Shown: positions 11,322 to 22,300, numbered from the stretch's first letter. The stretch is DNA of 64,000 nucleotides from Diphasiastrum complanatum (GCA_029204225.1 CM055097.1:15748711-15812710), one strand, 5' to 3'. Program-made: numbers and translations. The notes: generated by a model not told the origin, from the letters alone.

Positions 11322-12465
11322 TGTTGGGGGCTAAATGGCAAGTTACCCTTGGATAAGGGATACCCTTAGGATTAAGGGTAGGTGTCTTTGGATAAGGTCA
11401 GGCAAGTGACTATACCTTGGTCAGAGGTATGGAATCAAGTTACCCTTGGATAAGGGATACCCTTAGGATTAAGGGTATGTGACTGTAGATTAAGGTACTG
11501 GTGTCCTTGGATAAGGGCAGGTAGCTGTCTATGCCTTGGTCGGAGGTATGGAACCTAGTGAGGTGTTAGAAAGTCATTATCATGGGTGTTTTGGCTATTT
11601 TTCTAAACCTTGGGCCTCAACCTTGAACCATATCACTTTATTGGTCTTGGACCAAAGTATACAAGCACAACTTGTTGAAATTGAAAAATAATCTATCTTG
11701 ACTTTAGGCTTGCTACAAACTTTGTACTATGCAAGTATGTTGTTTCATAAATGAAAATGCCAAATTTGGCCTAGATAGAACTCGAGCTATATCGATTTGT
11801 CATATCTAGTTGGTTGAATACAACTTGCATATAGATTTCAGACTTAGAAACAACATTAATATGCTTGTAGAAACTTGTGGCATATCACATGCATTTATTG
11901 TAAGTGATCCCTAGTGACATGCAAGGCATGCACAAAGTGAAATGGACACATGCGTGATGATTTGTACAATTCTAGTTAGAAGTAGGACACTTGGTAAAAG
12001 TAGGTAGAGATACATGCATGAGATGTGACAAATGTCACTTAGACTCTAGTTTCCACTTTAGATGTGATTGAAAGGTGGATGGATGTGGTTCTATCTCAAG
12101 CTACCTCAAACTCCATAAATATGTGTGGCTATTCTCATAATCTTTGATGAAGAACCAAAGCTTTGTAGCTATTCCATGTCATTTTGGATCTATACCATAT
12201 TTGCTTGAATATATCTCTCTCTTTCTCTCTCTAACTCGTGTTGAGACTAATGCTCATACACTAAATTCTTGTACTTTTGCTCTTTTGTGATTCAATGCTA
12301 TCATTCTCTGATTCTTAGCAAGCTAGATTGTGGTTAAGCTATAAGTTCTGTACTAGATCTTGCTATTCAATCTAGAATCAGGTTATTGTGCTAATCATAA
12401 AGCTTAATAAGATCAGTCATACTTGTGGATCATTCTCACATGTGTGAATTCTGGAAATTTTGTCA
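11322..12465 (+). repeat. solitary LTR of another copia, start uncertain
   Basis: It ends TTTTGTCA directly before a primer site at 12466, so this is the 5' LTR of a plus-strand element whose body is absent. ATAAATA near 12115 could serve as TATA box. The start is placed at TGTTGGGGGC only by motif. No gene inside. Confidence 0.5.
11339..11556 (+). repeat. two-copy repeat inside the solitary LTR
   Basis: The block beginning CAAGTTACCCTTGGATAAGG occurs at 11339 and again at 11436, each followed by TACCCTTAGGATTAAGGGTA and a CCTTGGTC.GAGGTATGGAA tail. The second copy is longer by a short insertion. Confidence 0.8.
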
Positions 12466-12478
12466 TGGTATCAGAGCC
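12466..12478 (+). promoter_or_regulatory. primer-binding site after the solitary LTR
   Basis: TGGTATCAGAGCC directly after the LTR end CA; about 50 bases of leader follow before a copia B-like LTR tail. Confidence 0.85.
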
Positions 12479-12529
12479 AAATTGAGCTTTGCATGCTAAC
12501 ATCTCTGATTGTACAAGAATTTGAGAGCT

Positions 12530-12634
12530 AAATTGGTTGGTGTTTTTGCTATAGGATCTCAATTGTATCCATTTAAGGTGCTTCCTCCATCATTTCAAAC
12601 ATTTATTGGAGTCTTTTTGCTACATTTTCAAACA
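12530..12634 (+). repeat. inverted copy of the copia B LTR end
   Basis: About 105 bases match the reverse complement of 10340-10446 with roughly four in five bases identical, ending CATTTTCAAACA. Either a truncated B-family LTR in the opposite orientation or one arm of an inverted repeat spanning 10340-12634. Confidence 0.7.
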
Positions 12635-12785
12635 CCTTGCTCAAAATGCAAAGAGCCTCAGCCTCTATGAAATAAAAAAAATCCATATGTCCGATAATGT
12701 CAAAAAAAATTATTATCTATATTGTAAATAGGCAAGGTGATTAGGGATTTATCAGTTGGAGAAAGAGGGGTGGTAGTTCTAGGGC

Positions 12786-13367
12786 CTATAAACAAAGTCC
12801 TATTTCGAACAGATTTGTACAGTCATTCTCACTAATGCTTGTATCAATTAAAAAAAATTCTATATCTACAAGCTTGGATTTGTCAGATTTTTGTCTACTA
12901 GAAGAAGCAGCTTCAGAAGTGAAAGATGTGAAAACATCGGAATCATCATAAATATCTAATAGGAGAAAAAAAACAAAGGCTGATTGAAACTTTATAAATC
13001 TACATTTCTTATTGTGTATTTGACAATCATCTACAGACTTGAAATCATGATGCAACTTGGTGAACATTCTATCAAGCTTGGATTTATAATTATTTTTTTC
13101 AAGGTTCACCAAGTCCTGATAATGAATCATGTCATTATTCTGAGATCTGGCCAAGGGGGTACTGAACAGAGACTTAAATCTGCAATAAATCTCAGAAAAT
13201 GCTTCCACACTAGGACCTTCTGTGATAGAAGGAAGAACAAAAAAAAAAAAAAATGTTTTGAAATAGTCTATATTTTCAATATTACCAAATTCATTAAAGA
13301 AAGACAGTAGACTAGACTCAAAATTAGATATTTCTAAAAAACAATATTGAAAAAAGAAGGTTGACAA
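12786..13367 (-). CDS. unrecognised 193-codon open frame
   Basis: The frame has MSTFFFQYCFLEISN at its start, a charged middle likely to be helical (LEKNNYKSKLDRMFTKLHHD), and a serine/acidic C-terminus (SFTSEAASSSRQKSDKSKL). I recognise no domain. It includes low-complexity poly-F from a poly-A tract at 13242-13252 (minus strand T tract), which weakens it. It lies just left of the inverted motif array and the H3-like locus. It may be a decayed gene or chance; there is no evidence for expression. Confidence 0.25.
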   Translation of the reverse strand: MSTFFFQYCFLEISNFESSLLSFFNEFGNIENIDYFKTFFFFFVLPSITEGPSVEAFSEIYCRFKSLFSTPLARSQNNDMIHYQDLVNLEKNNYKSKLDRMFTKLHHDFKSVDDCQIHNKKCRFIKFQSAFVFFLLLDIYDDSDVFTSFTSEAASSSRQKSDKSKLVDIEFFLIDTSISENDCTNLFEIGLCL

Positions 13368-13379
13368 ACTAATTAAATT

Positions 13380-14215
13380 CGAATATCGATTTCAAGCGCA
13401 AAATGAGAGAGCCAGGCAAATTAGAAGATACTATGCGTTCGGAACCGATATCAGGGAAACAAGTACCAGTTTCAAACACAGATATATAAGTAACAGTCAA
13501 CGAAATCACTAGGTGTGCTTGAAGCGATACCCAAAAGAGCAATATCGATTTCAAGCGCAGAATAAGAAAATGAGGCTACAAAATTGAAAGATTGCGCTTG
13601 AAAATGATATCAGACATAGAAATCACAAAAAATTTGTGAAAATGCGTGTCAAAAATCATCTATTTCTAATTGAAAAATATGCACGTTTGAAGTCTGATCG
13701 ATGTGACATGTGGCATTCAATGATTCGTTGCAAGATATTCTTCATACATGGAATGATTGATGCGACAACTGACACGTGTGGAATGATACGTGTTGATATT
13801 TGATTCATCCATGTGTGAGCCCCCATGTGCCCCTAGTAAATAGGTCATAATTATATGTATGGACACGTGGACTTTTGTAATATTGCCATGTGTCAACGGC
13901 TGACTTTTGCATGTGCAAATTTTTTTTTATCTACTCCGCGGACATAACTCATTTTTTCTCGCAAAAAATTGATGCTTGCATTCCGATATCGCTCTCAAGC
14001 GCACTACTGCCCCTCTTGGTTCTGCCCATTCCCTTTGCGCTCAAGACCGATACCACTGTCCCTCGATATCACTTTCAAGTGCAAATCCTCTTTCTCTTCC
14101 CCCGAAGTCATCTCCTGTGTTCAAGTTCAATATTGGCCTCCCGATATCGATTTTAAGCTTGTTCTCTTTGTACTTTCTTTTTAAAATCCCTCTCTGCGCT
14201 TGGAAGCGATATTCT
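13380..14215. repeat. inverted array of 19-bp GATATCG...AAGCGCA motifs
   Basis: A motif close to GATATCG.TTTCAAGCGCA recurs about twelve times in strictly alternating orientation. Left cluster starts: 13382(+), 13434(-), 13463(+, weak), 13514(-), 13541(+), 13593(-). Right cluster starts: 13985(+), 14036(-), 14065(+), 14117(-, weak), 14143(+), 14195(-). Spacings alternate about 52 and 28 in both clusters, giving an 80-bp period. The right cluster read in reverse also aligns with the left (for example CCGATATC.GGGA), so the whole is a 235-bp inverted repeat around a 370-bp centre. Confidence 0.8.
13616..13979. other. centre of the inverted array with CACGTG boxes
   Basis: The spacer has no open frame of note. 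It contains ACACGTGT (near 13773), ACACGTGG (near 13863) and the related ATACGTGT, G-box/ABRE-like cores, and an AT-rich stretch TAATTATATG near 13850. It might act as a promoter for the H3-like locus downstream, but that is only suggested by position. Confidence 0.3.
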
Positions 14216-14227
14216 GATTTTGAGTTT

Positions 14228-14812
14228 GCCAGAGTAAAGTCCACTGTCCGTGCCAAAACCTATGTACAACCATCTCTTGCTCGTGTCCCTCCTAGAACTG
14301 GCCGACGATGTGGTAGAAGGCAAATCTGGCTGAGTGAGATAAATAAACTTTAGAGATCAATAGAATTATTGATTCCAAAAGCTCCCTTCCGTCGATCTAT
14401 GAGAAATGTCACTATGTTGTTCGGGCTTCATGTTAGATTCGCTGTTATAGCCATGCAGGCCTTGAAAGGTGCTACAGAGAACTATTTGTCTCATTATTTT
14501 GAGGATTCCGTTCTTCTAGCCATGCATGGTAAGCGTGTTATAATCATGCCCAAGGATTTCATAATTCTCAAAAAACTTCGGGAGCATTATTCAAATCTCC
14601 GTCTGGATAATGCCAACACCTCCAGAGACCTGCCTTTGGATAGAAGAAACCTCCCCACCACCTCAAGTAGGAAGAGAAAGCACTCTATCCCTAGAAAATC
14701 TGAATGTCATAAGCTAGCTGCTTTCCTTCCTTCGAAAGTCATCAGTACAAAGTGGCCCCACATTGTCCTGACCACTAGTTCAGCGTCTTTGAACTCTGAA
14801 TCAGAATCATGA
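14228..14812 (+). pseudogene. divergent histone H3-like gene with C-terminal extension, one nonsense codon
   Basis: The frame from 14228 begins ARVKSTVRAK, resembling the H3 tail ARTKQTARKS but without an ATG (TTT before GCC). At 14320-14400 it has WLSEINKL, stop TAG (14351-14353), then RSIELLIPKAPF, matching the H3 alpha-N region ALREIRRYQKSTELLI with glutamine replaced by TAG. It goes on with RF, then ALKGATENYLSHYFED and MHGKRVIIMPKDFIILKKL, matching alpha-2, loop 2 and alpha-3. Loop 1 has canonical length; LLIP and KDF are more CENH3-like. A further 75 or so residues follow (PLDRRNLPTTSSRKRKHSIP, ending SESES), absent in ordinary H3. Without suppression of the TAG it is a pseudogene. Confidence 0.65.
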
Positions 14813-15362
14813 TCGGTTTTCCTCCTCTTGTTACTTGTCAATCTCCTCAAAAGATTTCTTTCCCGAAGTTCAAGATAAAATTTTTGCAGCAAAATATCAG
14901 TCTCGTTTCCATAGGAGATGTTTTTGTTGTTAGTCCTTTCTTCATGACTATAGAGAAGACAATGGCCAATTTTGATGCGGCTGTTTATTTCATCGAGTGC
15001 AGTCCATATGAAAATAAGATAAGTTTTTCTAGTTTAGTTTTAATGTCTTTTATTTTGATGTTTATATCCTTTTCAACATTGATTCTAATTTCATTTTGAT
15101 TGTTTCAATCGGCATTAGAGCCAGAACATTTTTGTTTGTGAAAACAAATAAAGAAGAAGTATCAAATTTTCTATTTGTAAAAATATATTCGACTCAGAAT
15201 ATACATAGAGAATTTGATTTTCTACTTCATATTGTCGTTCGAGAAATACTGACAACGGCAAATCCTATTGGCGAAATCAACATAAATCTCTCAAGGTATA
15301 TAATATTTATTGTTGGTATGGATCTTTTTTTGTTTAAAATTTTTCATCTCGTTATGTGCAAG
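14813..15362 (+). other. coding-like but unassigned segment after the H3-like locus
   Basis: Open frames 14809-15099 and 15096-15488 overlap here. The second is rich in I, F and K, as expected of AT-rich DNA. No domain recognised; I do not call a gene. Confidence 0.2.
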
Positions 15363-15476
15363 CAAAAATTTGAAACACTGAACTATGAATCTAAAAATAT
15401 GTGTAGGAAAAAATTTGAAACATTGAACTACGAATTTGAAAATACGTGTAGGCAAAAATTTGAAATACTGAACTAT
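15363..15476 (+). repeat. 45-bp tandem repeat encoding a 15-residue unit
   Basis: Units at 15363-15407, 15408-15452 and a partial unit at 15453-15476. In the open frame they read KFETLNYESKNMCR, KFETLNYEFENTCR and KFEILNY, so the repeat keeps the reading frame. Confidence 0.85.
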
Positions 15477-15488
15477 TTGGCACTATGA

Positions 15489-17600
15489 GTTAACTATAAT
15501 TAACCTTGTAAACCATGATTTCACAATGCATTTACATCAAAGCTACATCGACATTTCAACCTTCTGTCATATTCATTTTCAATATTTTTGGGGCTCTAGT
15601 GATGTGTTGGAAGGGTAGGCCTCAACATCCAATAGCATTTTCACATGCTGCCTGACGAAACATTTATATATTTTAAAAGTTATTATTTTATTTATATTTG
15701 AGAAAAGCTACGTTACGTAGAAGCCTGATATCAAGATTTCTATTGGTCCACATGGCAACGAAAATGAGAAAAAAGGCATCTTTTTCAAAGCCCCTCGTCG
15801 GGCTCTAATTTTCTGTAATGATTCTTTCACCCCATATGCAAGTCTGATGAACGATTTGCACATTAGTTTTGCTACAAGCCTCTACCAAAGTTTTCTTTAG
15901 CTTCACCCTACTAAAGCTCATAGATTTTTATCAAATTATCTTGGAAAAAAAATCCAAAATTCAATATTCATTTTGAAAAGAGATCATCATTGTAACTCAA
16001 GATTTTGTGAAACGAGGGTTTACTCAGCTACTCAAAGTAAAAATTTGGAAAAAGCTTGACAACATGGTGAATTTTCAAATATTGATGTGCAAATGATACA
16101 AAAAATAAGCAATGAATTTTTTTGATGCAGTTCAAAGAACATGGGAAACAAATTACATAAACACATGATATGGTAAGATTTAGATACAATATTACTGTTG
16201 TAGACAATTTTGTGCTACTAAATTAGTACTTTTGCTACTAATTTAGATTTCACTCTTAAGAAATCTTATTGGCAAGCAAGAGCGGCATTTCATAAAATGT
16301 ACACAACATGGTGGAACCAACACAAAGAACAAGTTTATTTTGCAACTTTTCCAATAGTTTTGCAGAAGAGTGCAAATTCGTCACAATACAAAATTGATGA
16401 ATTATCAATTTTTTTCAAAAACATGCAAATTTTTACAAGCCACCAGGAAATAGACATACATGAATCTTTTTTTATATTGAAATGTCACATAATACAAAGT
16501 ATTTGAAATTCCCAAACTCTATTCCATTTTGGACACTTTCGCTAATGAAAGTTGCAACTAGAAGTCATGCAATACCTTTCTTCTTTCATATGGATCCAAG
16601 AGCTGGTAGTTCTGACACTTACTCAGATCAACATATGCAACATACAATGCAAAATGTGATGATTCAAGCATGCAAGTCATTGTTCCATATCCTAAAATTT
16701 TAATTGCAATAGTTTTTCTAACAAATATTAATCTATGCACCCTTGTAAAATTATGCCCTCCAAGAAAATGAAAAAGAGTCTTAATTGTCATAATCATTGT
16801 TTCACCATGTGAATGAAACCTTAAATGGGCAACACTTATCTCATTATTCTTGAAGAACTTCAGATAATATTCTTAATGCATAATCTCTCTAAAATTGATT
16901 AAGTCAGACTATCGACCATTGACTACTCGATTTTATCGACTATCGACACACTCGACTCTGAATAGTCGAAGCCTTCTCATGCCCCACTTCCTGTACTGTG
17001 AAACTACTTGGACAATGACAACAACCGCCATGATCTACTTCAGACGGTGCAACGGCTCCACGCCACTTGAACTAATGAGACACACACCAGTTGTCTCTTA
17101 TAAATATGAGCTCAATATTTGCATTTGGTTTGCCATATAGACAATTGTACTTTTATTTTATGTACATCAACATTGAGCTAAGTCAATATTGATGTGAATT
17201 GTATCCTGGTTAAAATGTCAGAGTTTATCTAGGTATCGATTGAACATACTTTCTATGTATATTTTTAGATTTCTCTATAGAATATGAATATTTGTTGTGA
17301 GCATAACACATAGTGGATAAATATATGCTACTTAGATCTTCACCACATCTATGGATGGGTCTTGTTCCAACAATACAAGCCACAAAAAAAATATTTTATC
17401 AATAACAAGAGGTATTGACTCAACCATTTTTTCATTTCCCATCATGTGTTGTGATGACCTTGAGTCAATAAATCATCTATTATCATTAACTTGTGAAGCC
17501 AATGTAGTGACATGTCTAAATGATTGATTGCCTATATCCTTTGTGACATAATTTTCATGTTGTTTTAATTTTCCTTCACCAATATCAACCTTTTTCTTTT
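15489..17600. other. no gene recognised
   Basis: AT-rich sequence without supported coding regions. It contains a near-palindrome CTACGTTACGTAG near 15709 and several TCGACTA/TAGTCGA words at 16900-16970. Confidence 0.4.
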
Positions 17601-17614
17601 GACAATGACATAAA

Positions 17615-19324
17615 ATGGATTGGATATGTTGTAGATGGATGTGTTCAAAAGAAATCCATGAGTTGGATCTTCGCAAGAGACATGAGAATATGGTGGAGAT
17701 TGTGTGCATGTTTGAGAGATATTTTTTGACTTCCATCATGGACTCACAAGTGCATTTATTGGTGCACTTGGTTGAAGAAGTTTCTATTGTTGGTCCAGTG
17801 CACACTAGGTATATGTGCATAAATTATCTTTTGCATGTGTATATAAACTAAATCAATGGATAAATGAACTCATTAAATAAAACACTTATTTTTAACCATT
17901 TGTGACTTTTTAGGTGGATGTTCTTTATGGAAAGGTACATGAAAGTCTTAAAAGATTTTGTGCGTCAAAAGGCAAGGCTTGAATGTAGCATGTCAGAGGG
18001 ATGGTTAGTACATGAATCTCTCTTTTATGTTACTGAAATTTTGCACCAACTACATCCATCTGCTCCACTATTGTGGCATGATGAGGAAGCCGAAGAGGTA
18101 ACTAGTGAAAAACCTCAAGGGATGGGAAAGGTCCATAGGTTGGCACCCTTCCAACGAGAAAAAATTTCTACATTCATGCGTAGATAAATGGTTAGACCTA
18201 TATGAAGAAGAAAAAAAAAGAGAGGGCCTTGTCTAGAAAGCGCCAACGACAGAATAGAGGTAGACATATGGCCTCAAGTTCACATGATCTTGAGCCATTG
18301 CCCAAGCAATGCACTATAGAGTGGATGCATGACACACTACAAAAAACAACAAAAGAGAGACAAAAAATATCAAACACAGAATGGGACTTTGCAAGAGGAT
18401 GTGAATGGAAGGTATTATTCTTTAGATACTTTATTATTAGAACATTCTTGTTTATAACAATATTTGTTTAATCATTTTGAAACACCATGTTCATTCACAG
18501 TGATTATTTATTAGATTCATGTTTGTCATGTGGCAGTGCAAAATGTATAATGCTATATGGGCTTTTGGTTTCCACTTTCGTGTTGAAAGGATTGATAACA
18601 AGAGACGCACACACGATTGTGGTATAATAGCATCTTTCCAACAAGAAAGTCAAAGCAGTGCACGAGATCGAAATCCCATCTTAGGAGATATAGAATACGT
18701 AGGAACTATACAAAATACATATGATGTGTCATTTGGTGAAAGTGGACACTATTTTTTATTTGATGTGAAATGGTTCAAGGTAGTTTGTAGAAGGCCAAAT
18801 GCAACCGTAAACTCGAATCCAAGTGGATTTTTTGCGATTGATTTATCAAAAACATTGAGCATGGAGTCCTTTGACACATTGGTGTTGCCTCGTCACTGTG
18901 AGCAGGTGCACATGCTATCCTATAATGTTTTTCATTTTATTGCAAGTGACTTCAGTATTTGAGTTTTCGATATGTTCTAAAATAGTGATTTTTGCAGGTG
19001 TTTTTTCAACCAGATCGACTAAACAAGATATGGTGGTTTGTAGCTCAAGTTGAACCACGTTCACGATGAGTATTTGAGGGTGCAAATGTTGAGAATGAAA
19101 TGGAAAACCTTCATTTTAACTATGAGATTGAGCTACCTAGAGATGTAATAAATCGTCAAACCATACTTGAAGCACCCACTTCCATAGATGTTGAGAATAG
19201 AAATTCTAATAGTCAGGATGATGAAATAATTTTTGAAAGTGAGAGTGATGATGAAAATCATCTAAGAGGAGATGAATTGCAAGATGTTGTCGCTGATGAA
19301 ATTGATTCTTGTAATTCTGAATAA
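17615..19324 (+). pseudogene. CACTA (En/Spm) transposon remnant, DUF4218 and DUF4216 parts
   Basis: Exon-like block 17615-17808 ends VHLLVHLVEEVSIVGPVHTR; a GT-AG intron (17809-17913) then joins WMFFMERYMKVLKDFVRQKA, the diagnostic DUF4218 string of plant CACTA transposases. A later block (18519-18905) has DIEYVGTIQNTYDVSF and FDVKWFKV, and after an intron (18906-18997) VFFQPDRLNKIWWFVAQVEP, the DUF4216 pattern. The last block (19100-19324) is acidic. A stop at 18185-18187 and frame changes show decay. The N-terminal DDE transposase (TNP2) is not present, and no terminal inverted repeats were found. The full protein would cut and paste CACTA elements. Confidence 0.75.
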
Positions 19325-19480
19325 AAATTGATTATTGCAATTCTGAATGAAATTGATTCTTGCAATGCTTTCAAATGATTGTTATTTAGCCAAAATAGAG
19401 TCTCATTTATGGTCAAGTAAGTGAAAAGAATAGACATAGTTTGACTTCAATCCCATTTTTTTGGAGATAATGTCGGTGAA
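19325..19480. other. no gene seen
   Basis: Short spacer between the CACTA remnant and a copia scrap, with a near repeat of GAAATTGATTCTTG.AAT just after the CACTA stop. Confidence 0.4.
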
Positions 19481-19958
19481 GATAGATGTACGACTTCATG
19501 TTCCAAGAAAATTCTCATTTTTTAACAAATGCTGCAAAGGCAGTAAATCACTAAAAGCATGTGAGTTAATGAAATTACCACCACAAACTATGACAAAATC
19601 AAATGTTTCATCATAGCCAATCCCCTTGAATTGAGCATATCCCTTGGCAACTAGTCTTGTTTTATAATTGTTCACACTACCATCTTGATTAAGCTTGATC
19701 TTAAAGACCCATTTGCAAACAGTAACATTTTGTATCTTTGATGGAGGATCAATAATTTTACAAGTATCTCAAACAATGCATCATGTACTCACCTCACTTT
19801 TCATTACATCAAATCACTCTTTTGTTGCTACAATTTCAGTCACCCTTGAAGGAACATCATCAAACTTAAGGTAGTAATAAGGGCAATAAAAAGTAAACAA
19901 TCATCAACTTGTAATTGCTTCTCTCTTCCTTGTATTTGAGCCTTGATGCCTGCATTGG
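19480..19958 (-). pseudogene. copia reverse transcriptase scrap
   Basis: On the minus strand near 19590-19740 the sequence translates to [19 protein letters not shown], then [20 protein letters not shown], the N-terminal RT block of copia. It is joined almost directly to a primer site, so gag, protease and integrase are deleted. Confidence 0.65.
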
Positions 19959-20034
19959 GGCTCTGATACCATGTTAAAATCAAAGGTTATGAATCTCATT
20001 TGGATACTAAAACCTTGAAAAAAATAATGTTGTT
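19959..20034 (-). repeat. primer-binding site and LTR stub of the copia scrap
   Basis: Minus-strand TGGTATCAGAGCC at 19959-19971, adjoining TGTTAAAATC on the plus strand (19972), an LTR edge. The LTR is cut off near 20030 where gypsy RNase H sequence begins. Confidence 0.6.
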
Positions 20035-21236
20035 TTCCGGTCCTAACCACTATCCGAAATTCAAACTCTTGAAGCTGTAAAAGCCATCGTGTAATACGGC
20101 CCGTTGTACAAGGTCGATTTACCAGATATAACAATGGTTGATGGTCAACATAAAAGGCGAAAGGGTTGGCCAAAAGGTAATGTCGAAATTTCTTAATGCT
20201 AAAGATCATGGCAAGGGCCTCTCGTTCGGTGGTAGTGTAGTTAACTTCGGCTTCAATGAGTTGACGGCTCGTGAAGCGGATGGGGAAATCTTTCTTTTTC
20301 TCACCTGGTTGGGTCAACACGATCCCTATTGCATACTTAGATGCATCCGTGTGCACGTGAAATTCGATGCTCCAATTTGGAGACTGTAGGATTGGGGCGG
20401 TGAACAAGGCTTGCTTAATCTTCTCGAAGGCGGCTAGGGCTTCCTGTGTCCACTGAGGTTCAACAGTGAAGGCGGTAGAGTGGCAAGGCCAATAATGCAA
20501 ATAGTAATATAAAACATCTATAGTAATTGGCATGGCCCATTAAGGTATAGATATCACGCACTGTTTTGGGCAGGGTCATCTCAATTATTACTTTGATCTT
20601 ATCTGGATCAATGGCAATTCCATATTGCGATATGATATGTCCTAGCACGATGCCATGAGTTACCCATATTTGGCATTTGGCTGGGTTAAGGGAAATGCCA
20701 TATCTTTGACATTGTTGCAGAACTCGTTCCAGACGATTTAAGTGATACCTATGGGCTGAATGTACACACAAATCATCAAGGAATACTTCTAAGAGTTTTT
20801 GAAGAAACTCCTTGAAGGCGTGTTGCATAACCCTCTGGAAGGTGCTTGGTGCATTACACAACCCAAATGGCATTATGCGAAAAGCATAAGTCCCCCATGC
20901 GGTTGCAAAGGCAGTTTTATGCTGGTCTTCATGTGCTATTTGCACTTGGTTATACCCATTGAATCCGTCGAGGAAACTATAGGCCTCTTCTCCTACTATT
21001 CGTTTGAGCACTCCTTCGGTAAAGGGCAGGGGAAAGTGGTCCTTCTTTGTGACTGCGTTAAGTTTCTTGAGGTCTACACAAATGCGTAATTTCCCATTCT
21101 TTTTAGGCACAATCACAATTGGGGATACCCAGTCAGTATGCTCAATCTCATATATGAATCTAGCATCTAGTAACTTTTCCAACTCTTGTTGAATTAGTTC
21201 GGAGTAATGGGGATTGCAGCGATAAGGTCGACTCAC
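20035..21236 (-). pseudogene. gypsy reverse transcriptase and RNase H
   Basis: RT frame 20460-21236: IQQELEKLLDARFIYEIEH, PIVIVPKKNGKLRICVDLKK, the SFLDGFNGYNQVQI catalytic strand, MPFGLCNAPSTFQRVM, and VFLDDLCVHS with the catalytic DD pair. RNase H (frame 19904-20533): TAPILQSPNW, HVHTDASKYAIGIVLTQPG, TTTEREALAMIFSIKKFRHY and FYVDHQPLLYL, covering the D-E-D residues. The two frames overlap near 20500, so a frameshift separates them. After VVRTGKQHYF the gypsy sequence ends, before the integrase. Confidence 0.85.
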
Positions 21237-21314
21237 TTTCGGTTCGGCACCATCGACTAACGGAATGGTGTGCTACACTACTTTAGGTGGTATTCCCTTC
21301 AGATCCTTGTAGGA

Positions 21315-22300
21315 CTATGCAAAACAATCGCAGTATTCTTGTAGGAGGTCTCTTAGATCGGATAGCTCTTCAGTAGTAAGTTGTTCACCTACATAGACTA
21401 TCTTCTCTCCTTCTCTAGGATCAGCTAGATCTAGAGGTTGGACTTTTGCAGGACCCTCATACGAACAAGAATTTTCAGGTGCGTCATTCGAGTCGGGTTC
21501 CCACTGGGCTTGGGGCATAGCAACGATCACATCATCTAAGGTATAGTCTCAAAAGTATGCTGGTACATCGTGCAAAGGCTCAACCGTCGATTTTGAATCA
21601 TGTCTTAGTTCCTGATTTTGGGATGGAGAAGTCGACGTTGTCAAGCATCTTTTTGAGACCTTAGATGCAACGTCTATCAGTTGAATTCATGAGTTGTGGA
21701 CGATCACAACCCATCTTAGCTTTTCCCTTTAGATTAGCAGGTATTTTGGAAGTTGGTTTCTTGACAAAGCACGAGTAGATAAGAGGGTTTGAGGGAGAAA
21801 TTGTCTTCACAAGGGGGTCCCACAACGTGGTGTCCACACTGGTTATGGCTTCATCTACTGGATTGTCCCATTGGCTTATCTTGACCCAGTATTGATATAC
21901 ACTTGTGGGGCGAGCCTCTTTAGAGACCTTAGCCAGGAATGGGATTTTAGGGACGTCTTCTGGTAGTCGTCTTTCTCCATAACGTTAGGGATTGAAGTAA
22001 GATAACGCTTGTTTGTCAGAATATCCCACATCATCTTCCAAGGTGATTACTGAGCACCAAGGAAGAAATTCTTCTTCACAGGGTTCTGGGGGTGGTTCTA
22101 ATGGAAGCCATCATAGTTCGATCATGTTTACCCCAATTTCGATCTCATCATCAAGGGTGACAGACTTTTGATTTGCAGGTTTTGACTCTTGATTGGCTTC
22201 TTGGAGTAGGGAGATGGATCCTTTTATGGAGCTCATACAATTGATTGTAGCTAGAGCATCAATCCAAGTGATAATATCAATATCAAAATCTTGATGGATT
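21315..22300 (-). pseudogene. gypsy protease-RT linker, degraded
   Basis: Frame 21315-21530 holds EGEKIVYVGEQLTTEELSDL and LLQEYCDCFA, the conserved segment that precedes gypsy RT (...LL.EY.DVFAW). The stretch 21531-22300 is broken and acidic with no domain recognised. Confidence 0.6.

Noticed and set aside
13616-13979. Call of a definite promoter for the H3-like locus
   Set aside because: CACGTG boxes and an AT-rich stretch are suggestive only; no transcript start can be inferred.
14041-14256. Minus-strand 71-codon frame over the motif array
   Set aside because: It is the antisense of the inverted repeats and has no protein-like pattern of its own.
16895-17000. Cluster of TCGACTA and TAGTCGA words
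   Set aside because: Irregular, few copies, no structure comparable to the array at 13.4-14.2 kb.
18335-18350. CACTACAAAAAACAAC as a CACTA terminus
   Set aside because: It lies inside coding-like sequence of the remnant, with no inverted partner found at the other side.
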